From: CAWKGC01 sp963849005
GTDB taxonomy: Bacteria > Pseudomonadota > Gammaproteobacteria > Burkholderiales > Usitatibacteraceae
Length of the DNA stretch: 7,138 bases
Reading direction: 5' to 3'
Assembly (NCBI GenBank): GCA_963849005.1
Contig: CAWKGC010000013.1
Coordinates: 1 to 7,138 of the forward strand
Shown: positions 4,258 through 7,138 of the stretch, in pieces
Numbering within the stretch: the stretch's first letter is position 1
Layout of the letters: every line of letters begins with the position of its first letter
Notes under the pieces: generated by a model
What the model was told of the DNA's origin: nothing
The model's database searches: none
Seen by the model: the letters and a program-made list of their open reading frames with translations, nothing else
Made by a program: the position numbers and the translations under genes

Positions 4258-4862
4258 TCGCCAGTTTCCTGTCCCGCTTCAGCCGCAAGGGCGACGAGGA
4301 CCGCCGCAACGAATTCGAACTCGCCATGGCCGAGCTCGCCCGCGACTCGCGCGAGTGGTCGGCACCCACCGCCGTCGAGCAGCGTGTGCTGGAGGCAATG
4401 CGGGCGAAGAGCGCCCACCAGCAGCCGGTCGCGCCATTGGCCGCGCCGCCCTCGCGCCGCACGTCGCCGCCGCAACTCCTGGGCATGTCGATCCCGTCGC
4501 TCAAGTGGCTGCCGGCGGGCGTGGCGATGGCGGCCACGGTTGCCGCGGTCTCGTGGATGGTGATGTCGCCCGCGCCTTCGACCGATCGGCTGGCCCCGCT
4601 TACCAAGGTGCCGATGGTGTCCGATTTGAGCGGCACCGGCATGGCGCGCAGCGACGTGCGCTCCGACTTCATCGTCCTGCAGCAGGCCGTTTACATCCGC
4701 GCGCTCGAGCAGGGCGGCCGCCTCGTCGAAACCGAGATGCCGCGCTACGCGCTCGCCGCCTACAACCTTCCCGTGAATCCCGCGCGCCTGGACGAGCCGG
4801 TCCGGGCCGAGCTGCTTCTCGCCCAGGACGGTTCCGTCGGCGCGGTGCGCTTCATCCAATGA
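4254..4862 (+). CDS. Single-pass membrane protein, probable anti-sigma factor
   Basis: This 202-residue protein is placed as the anti-sigma factor by position and topology rather than by motif. It starts at an ATG that overlaps the sigma-factor stop (ATGA), behind AAGGAG at 4241-4246. A charged cytoplasmic part (1-60) includes helices around FELAMAELARDSREW and VEQRVLEAMRAKS. A Pro-rich stretch follows at about 57-75. One membrane span lies at about 85-104 (WLPAGVAMAATVAAVSWMVM). The rest, about 105-202, would be periplasmic and ends in AELLLAQDGSVGAVRFIQ. I see no HxxxCxxC zinc anti-sigma motif; the protein contains no Cys. It is therefore not a ZAS-type factor and could be a different regulator. 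The stop overlaps a possible start of the next gene. Confidence 0.68.
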   Translation: MIASFLSRFSRKGDEDRRNEFELAMAELARDSREWSAPTAVEQRVLEAMRAKSAHQQPVAPLAAPPSRRTSPPQLLGMSIPSLKWLPAGVAMAATVAAVSWMVMSPAPSTDRLAPLTKVPMVSDLSGTGMARSDVRSDFIVLQQAVYIRALEQGGRLVETEMPRYALAAYNLPVNPARLDEPVRAELLLAQDGSVGAVRFIQ

Positions 4863-4873
4863 AAAGAGAAATC

Positions 4874-5698
4874 ATGAAACCGACCCGCACCCTCTTTGCC
4901 GCCGCCCTCCTGGCCGGCGCCGCCCTCTCCCCGCTCGCCGGCGCTCAGTCGCCGCCCGACACGCTGTTCTTCGTCGCGCAAGGTCCCGGCGGCATGCCGC
5001 CCATCCCGCCGATCGAAGGCAATGCCATGTTCATGCTTGCCGAGTTCGGCGACATCAACAAGCTGGTGACCGACAAGCCCTTCGCCGCCACCGAGACCCT
5101 CACCTCGACGCAGGTGCTCGCCGACGGCAACCGCATCGTGCGCAAGCTCGAGTCGAAGACCTGGCGCGACGCCGCCGGCCGCATCCGCCGCGAACCGGTG
5201 ACGACCATGCCCGACGGCTCGCGGCCCCCGGTGATGCTGTTCGACCCGGCCGCCAAGACCGCCTACATGCTCGACGCGGAGAAGAAGCTTGCCTACAAGC
5301 TTCCGCCGCCCGGCGAAGGCGGACGCGGCCCCCGCGGCGGCCCGCCCCCAGACGGCGAAAAGCGCGGCCCCGGCAAGTTCGGCGGCGAGGCCGTGAAGGA
5401 GGCGCTCGGCACCAAGACCATCGACGGCGTGGCAGCGGAAGGCACGCGCACCACGCGCACCATCCCGGCCGGCGCCTTCGGCAACGAGAAGCCGATCAGC
5501 GTCGTCACCGAGCGCTGGTTCTCGCCCGACCTGCAGGCCTACGTGCTGGTGATCGCGCGCGACCCGCGCTTCGGCGACACCGAACACCGCATGACCGCAA
5601 TCGCCAAGGGCGCGGTCGACGCGAGGCTGTTCGCCGTGCCCGCCGGCTACACGATTTCCGACGCGCCGCCCGGCCCGCGGCGCATGCCTCTCAGGTAA
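4874..5698 (+). CDS. Exported protein of the sigma-factor operon, function unknown
   Basis: This 274-residue protein begins with a clear Sec signal peptide (MKPTRTLFAAALLAGAALS, cleavage probably after LAGA near residue 22-24). The mature part has VLADGNRIVRKLESKTWRDAAGRIRRE (about 80-105), a block recalling exported proteins found beside ECF sigma/anti-sigma pairs in several phyla. A Pro/Gly-rich linker follows at about 144-172. The C-terminal block has LGTKTIDGVAAEGTRTTRTI, IPAGAFGNEKPISVV, TERWFSPDLQ, RDPRFGDTEHRM and a final LFAVPAGYTI. The pattern 'LGT-TI-GV-AEGTR' plus 'GNE-PI' plus 'ERW-SP-LQ' is familiar from unnamed exported proteins, but I know no function. An upstream ATG at 4859 overlaps the previous stop as ATGA. 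I prefer 4874, because it gives a clean signal peptide and has AAAGAG in front of it. It is likely co-transcribed with the sigma factor and may be its signal sensor or output. Confidence 0.82.
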   Translation: MKPTRTLFAAALLAGAALSPLAGAQSPPDTLFFVAQGPGGMPPIPPIEGNAMFMLAEFGDINKLVTDKPFAATETLTSTQVLADGNRIVRKLESKTWRDAAGRIRREPVTTMPDGSRPPVMLFDPAAKTAYMLDAEKKLAYKLPPPGEGGRGPRGGPPPDGEKRGPGKFGGEAVKEALGTKTIDGVAAEGTRTTRTIPAGAFGNEKPISVVTERWFSPDLQAYVLVIARDPRFGDTEHRMTAIAKGAVDARLFAVPAGYTISDAPPGPRRMPLR

Positions 5699-5705
5699 CA
5701 CCCGC

Positions 5706-5722
5706 GCGGGGCAGTGCCCCGC
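5706..5722. other. Intergenic hairpin GCGGGGC-AGT-GCCCCGC
   Basis: A perfect 7-bp GC stem with a 3-base loop lies 7 bases after the stop of the exported-protein gene and is followed by TTCCCCCC. There is no T run, so it may be an attenuator or an mRNA 3'-end stabiliser rather than a full terminator. It separates the sigma operon from the lipoprotein gene 49 bases downstream. Confidence 0.5.
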
Positions 5723-5770
5723 TTCCCCCCGCCCTACCCCAACGCCTCACCACACCGAAAAGGGAGACGC

Positions 5771-7057
5771 ATGAGACGCTCTTTGCCGATTTTCCTGGTC
5801 GTACTCGCCACGCTGCTTGCCGGCTGCGGCGGGAAGAAGGATTCCAGCAGCGATGCGCTGCTCCGCTACTTCAACACCTCGCCCGACCTCGGCGCGCTCG
5901 ACATCAAGGTGGGCGACAACGTCCAGAAGTCCGCGCTCGCCTTCCAGGACGTCACGACCTACCAGCACTTCGACGCCGGCAACAGCCTGAACTTCGACGT
6001 GCTCAATGCCGGGACCTCGACCACGATCATCGATTCCACCATCTCGATCTCGAGCGGTTCGCGCTACACGGCGCTCTTCTCCGGCACCAAGGGCGCGCCG
6101 ACCTCGAACGTGCTCTCCGACGACACCTCGACCCCCAGCGGCGGCAAGTTCAAAGTGCGCGCGGTGGGCATGGCACCCGGCGCGCCGCTGCTCGACCTCT
6201 ACCTCACCTCGTCGGTGGCCGACATCGCGGTCACCAGCGCCACACTCGCCAACATCGGCTACGGCGCGGTCGCGGGCTTCTCCTCGGAAATCGACGCCGG
6301 GCAGTTGCGCGCGCGCCTCACGGTGGCGGGCACCAAGGATGTGGTGTTCGATTCGGGCACCCAGTCATACGACGAGAAGAACGCCTATACCTTCGTGGTC
6401 TTCACCTCCGGCAGCGGCCAGCTGGTGAGCGTGGCGAGGCTGCTGCCGAACGACGACGGCTCGAGCCTGGTGATCGCCAACACCTTTACGCGCATCAAGG
6501 CGCTGGTGGCGGTGGCCGACGCGGTACTCAGCAACTTCGTCGTGGACAACGTCACACAGCTCGGCAACATCCCCTTCGGCGGCATCTCGAGCTACTTCAC
6601 CGCCACGGCGGGGACGCACGTGGCGCGCTTCGACGCGAGCGCCGCGCCCGGCGCGGGCTACACGCAGGCCGTGCCGACCTTCAAGGGCGGCACCGACTAC
6701 ACCGTGATCGCGGCAGGCACCTTCGGCAATGCGCGCACGCTCACGCTCGAGGACTACAACCTCCCGCCCTCGAACGGCAAGGCGCGCGTGCGCTTCGTCA
6801 ATGCCACGCCGGACACCGCTGCCGTGGACGTGCTGGTCAATTTCCAGCAGAAGGTCTCCGCGCTCGCGCTCGACAAGGCCTCGGCCTACCTCGAGTTCGA
6901 CGAGGCCAGCACCTACAACATCACCTTCAACCCGGCCGGCTCCTCGGCGCCGCTGCTGACGCTGACTTCGGTCGAGCTGAAGGCAGGCAATACCTACACC
7001 GTCCACCTCGCGGGGACGGGCACGAATGCGAAGGGTGTGGTGGTCCGCGACGACTGA
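5771..7057 (+). CDS. Lipoprotein with four DUF4397-like repeats
   Basis: This 428-residue protein starts with a lipoprotein signal (MRRSLPIFLVVLATLLAGC) with lipobox LAG-C at Cys19, followed by a Gly/Lys/Asp/Ser linker. Residue 20 is Gly, not Asp, so outer-membrane sorting is plausible. The body splits into four units of about 90-100 residues: about 29-118, 126-229, 230-328 and 336-428. Three open in related ways (LRYFNTSPDLGALDIKV, VRAVGMAPGAPLLDLYL, VRFVNATPDTAAVDVLV), and all close with a 'Y-T-hydrophobic' strand ending in Asp-rich residues (YTALFSG to LSDD, YTFVVFTSG to PNDD, YTVIAAG to LEDY, YTVHLAG to VRDD). This is the pattern of DUF4397 beta-sandwich domains of extracellular proteins. 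The third unit has lost most of the opening motif. The ATG at 5771 follows AGGGAGA; an upstream in-frame ATG at 5714 lacks a signal peptide and is rejected. It is probably a surface or periplasmic binding or structural protein. Confidence 0.85.
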   Translation: MRRSLPIFLVVLATLLAGCGGKKDSSSDALLRYFNTSPDLGALDIKVGDNVQKSALAFQDVTTYQHFDAGNSLNFDVLNAGTSTTIIDSTISISSGSRYTALFSGTKGAPTSNVLSDDTSTPSGGKFKVRAVGMAPGAPLLDLYLTSSVADIAVTSATLANIGYGAVAGFSSEIDAGQLRARLTVAGTKDVVFDSGTQSYDEKNAYTFVVFTSGSGQLVSVARLLPNDDGSSLVIANTFTRIKALVAVADAVLSNFVVDNVTQLGNIPFGGISSYFTATAGTHVARFDASAAPGAGYTQAVPTFKGGTDYTVIAAGTFGNARTLTLEDYNLPPSNGKARVRFVNATPDTAAVDVLVNFQQKVSALALDKASAYLEFDEASTYNITFNPAGSSAPLLTLTSVELKAGNTYTVHLAGTGTNAKGVVVRDD

Positions 7058-7084
7058 CTTCCCCCGGGGGGCGGCCGTCGCGTT

Positions 7085-7122
7085 GGCCGGGCCCGCCAGG
7101 ATTGGGGGCGCCGGCCTCTTTT
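7085..7122 (+). terminator. Probable rho-independent terminator after the lipoprotein gene
   Basis: GGCCGG-GCCC (7085-7094) pairs with GGGC-G-CCGGCC (7106-7116), with one bulged base and a loop of about 11 bases. TCTTTT follows at once (7117-7122). It lies 27 bases past the stop codon of the lipoprotein gene. A second, weaker stem (CGCCGG 7109-7114 with CCGGCG 7127-7132) overlaps it. Confidence 0.55.
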
Positions 7123-7138
7123 ACTTCCGGCGGTGAAA

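Noticed and set aside
4760..5701. Long open frame on the minus strand opposite the exported-protein gene (313 codons)
   Set aside because: It is antisense to a gene with a signal peptide and familiar motifs, is rich in Gly/Ala/Arg/His as expected of a GC-rich shadow frame, and has no ribosome binding site or known motif.
5714..5770. Earlier start for the lipoprotein gene at 5714
   Set aside because: It would put 19 Pro-rich residues before the signal peptide and starts inside the intergenic hairpin; ATG 5771 has AGGGAGA and a clean lipobox.
1..7138. tRNA, rRNA or riboswitch
   Set aside because: No cloverleaf, rRNA core or known riboswitch signature was recognised on either strand by eye.

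Overview
The window is GC-rich (estimated in the mid-60s %). It carries compact proteobacterial-type genes, overlapping ATGA start/stop junctions and strong GGAGG-like ribosome binding sites. Gene content (a Kbp/YgaU-type BON-LysM protein, an ArsR-SRPBCC pair, an ECF sigma operon) and REP-like repeats best suggest a betaproteobacterium, perhaps an environmental Burkholderiales or Rhodocyclales relative. That placement is inference; no marker gene is present.

Layout. (1) Positions 1-800 hold no intact gene. On the minus strand lie the wrecks of two adjacent small genes: a MNT/AbiEii-like nucleotidyltransferase (about 794 to 255), followed by a short companion protein (about 240 to 90). Both are recognisable only across several frameshifts. 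(2) 874-1380, minus: an intact kbp (ygaU)-type gene, closed by a good hairpin terminator. (3) 1381-1634: a divergent intergenic region with an 84-bp REPIN-like hairpin (motif GGGTCAGAGTACATTT in both orientations), then a short inverted repeat, GTCACC-TTAT-GGTGAC, just ahead of the next operon. (4) 1635-3146, plus: an apparent operon of an ArsR-type repressor, an AHSA1/SRPBCC protein and a DUF4287-DUF5655 protein. Two further direct copies of the GGGTCAGAGTACATTTT motif sit between the second and third genes. (5) 3147-3618: a non-coding cluster of nested palindromes built from at least seven copies of a second repeat family. (6) 3619-5698, plus: a translationally coupled trio of ECF sigma factor, single-pass membrane protein (probable anti-sigma factor) and exported protein. 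(7) 5771-7057: a lipoprotein made of four DUF4397-like beta repeats, followed by a probable terminator.

How the genes work together. The ArsR-SRPBCC-DUF4287/5655 set looks like a self-regulated operon. The sigma/anti-sigma/exported-protein set looks like an envelope-signalling cassette, with a possible self-recognised ECF promoter at 3574-3601; the lipoprotein may be a member or a target. The most unusual content is the non-coding repeat architecture: two unrelated REP/REPIN-like families within 2 kb, one of which forms two long hairpins whose 12-nt loops are exactly complementary to each other. No transposase, CRISPR array or RNA gene was found.
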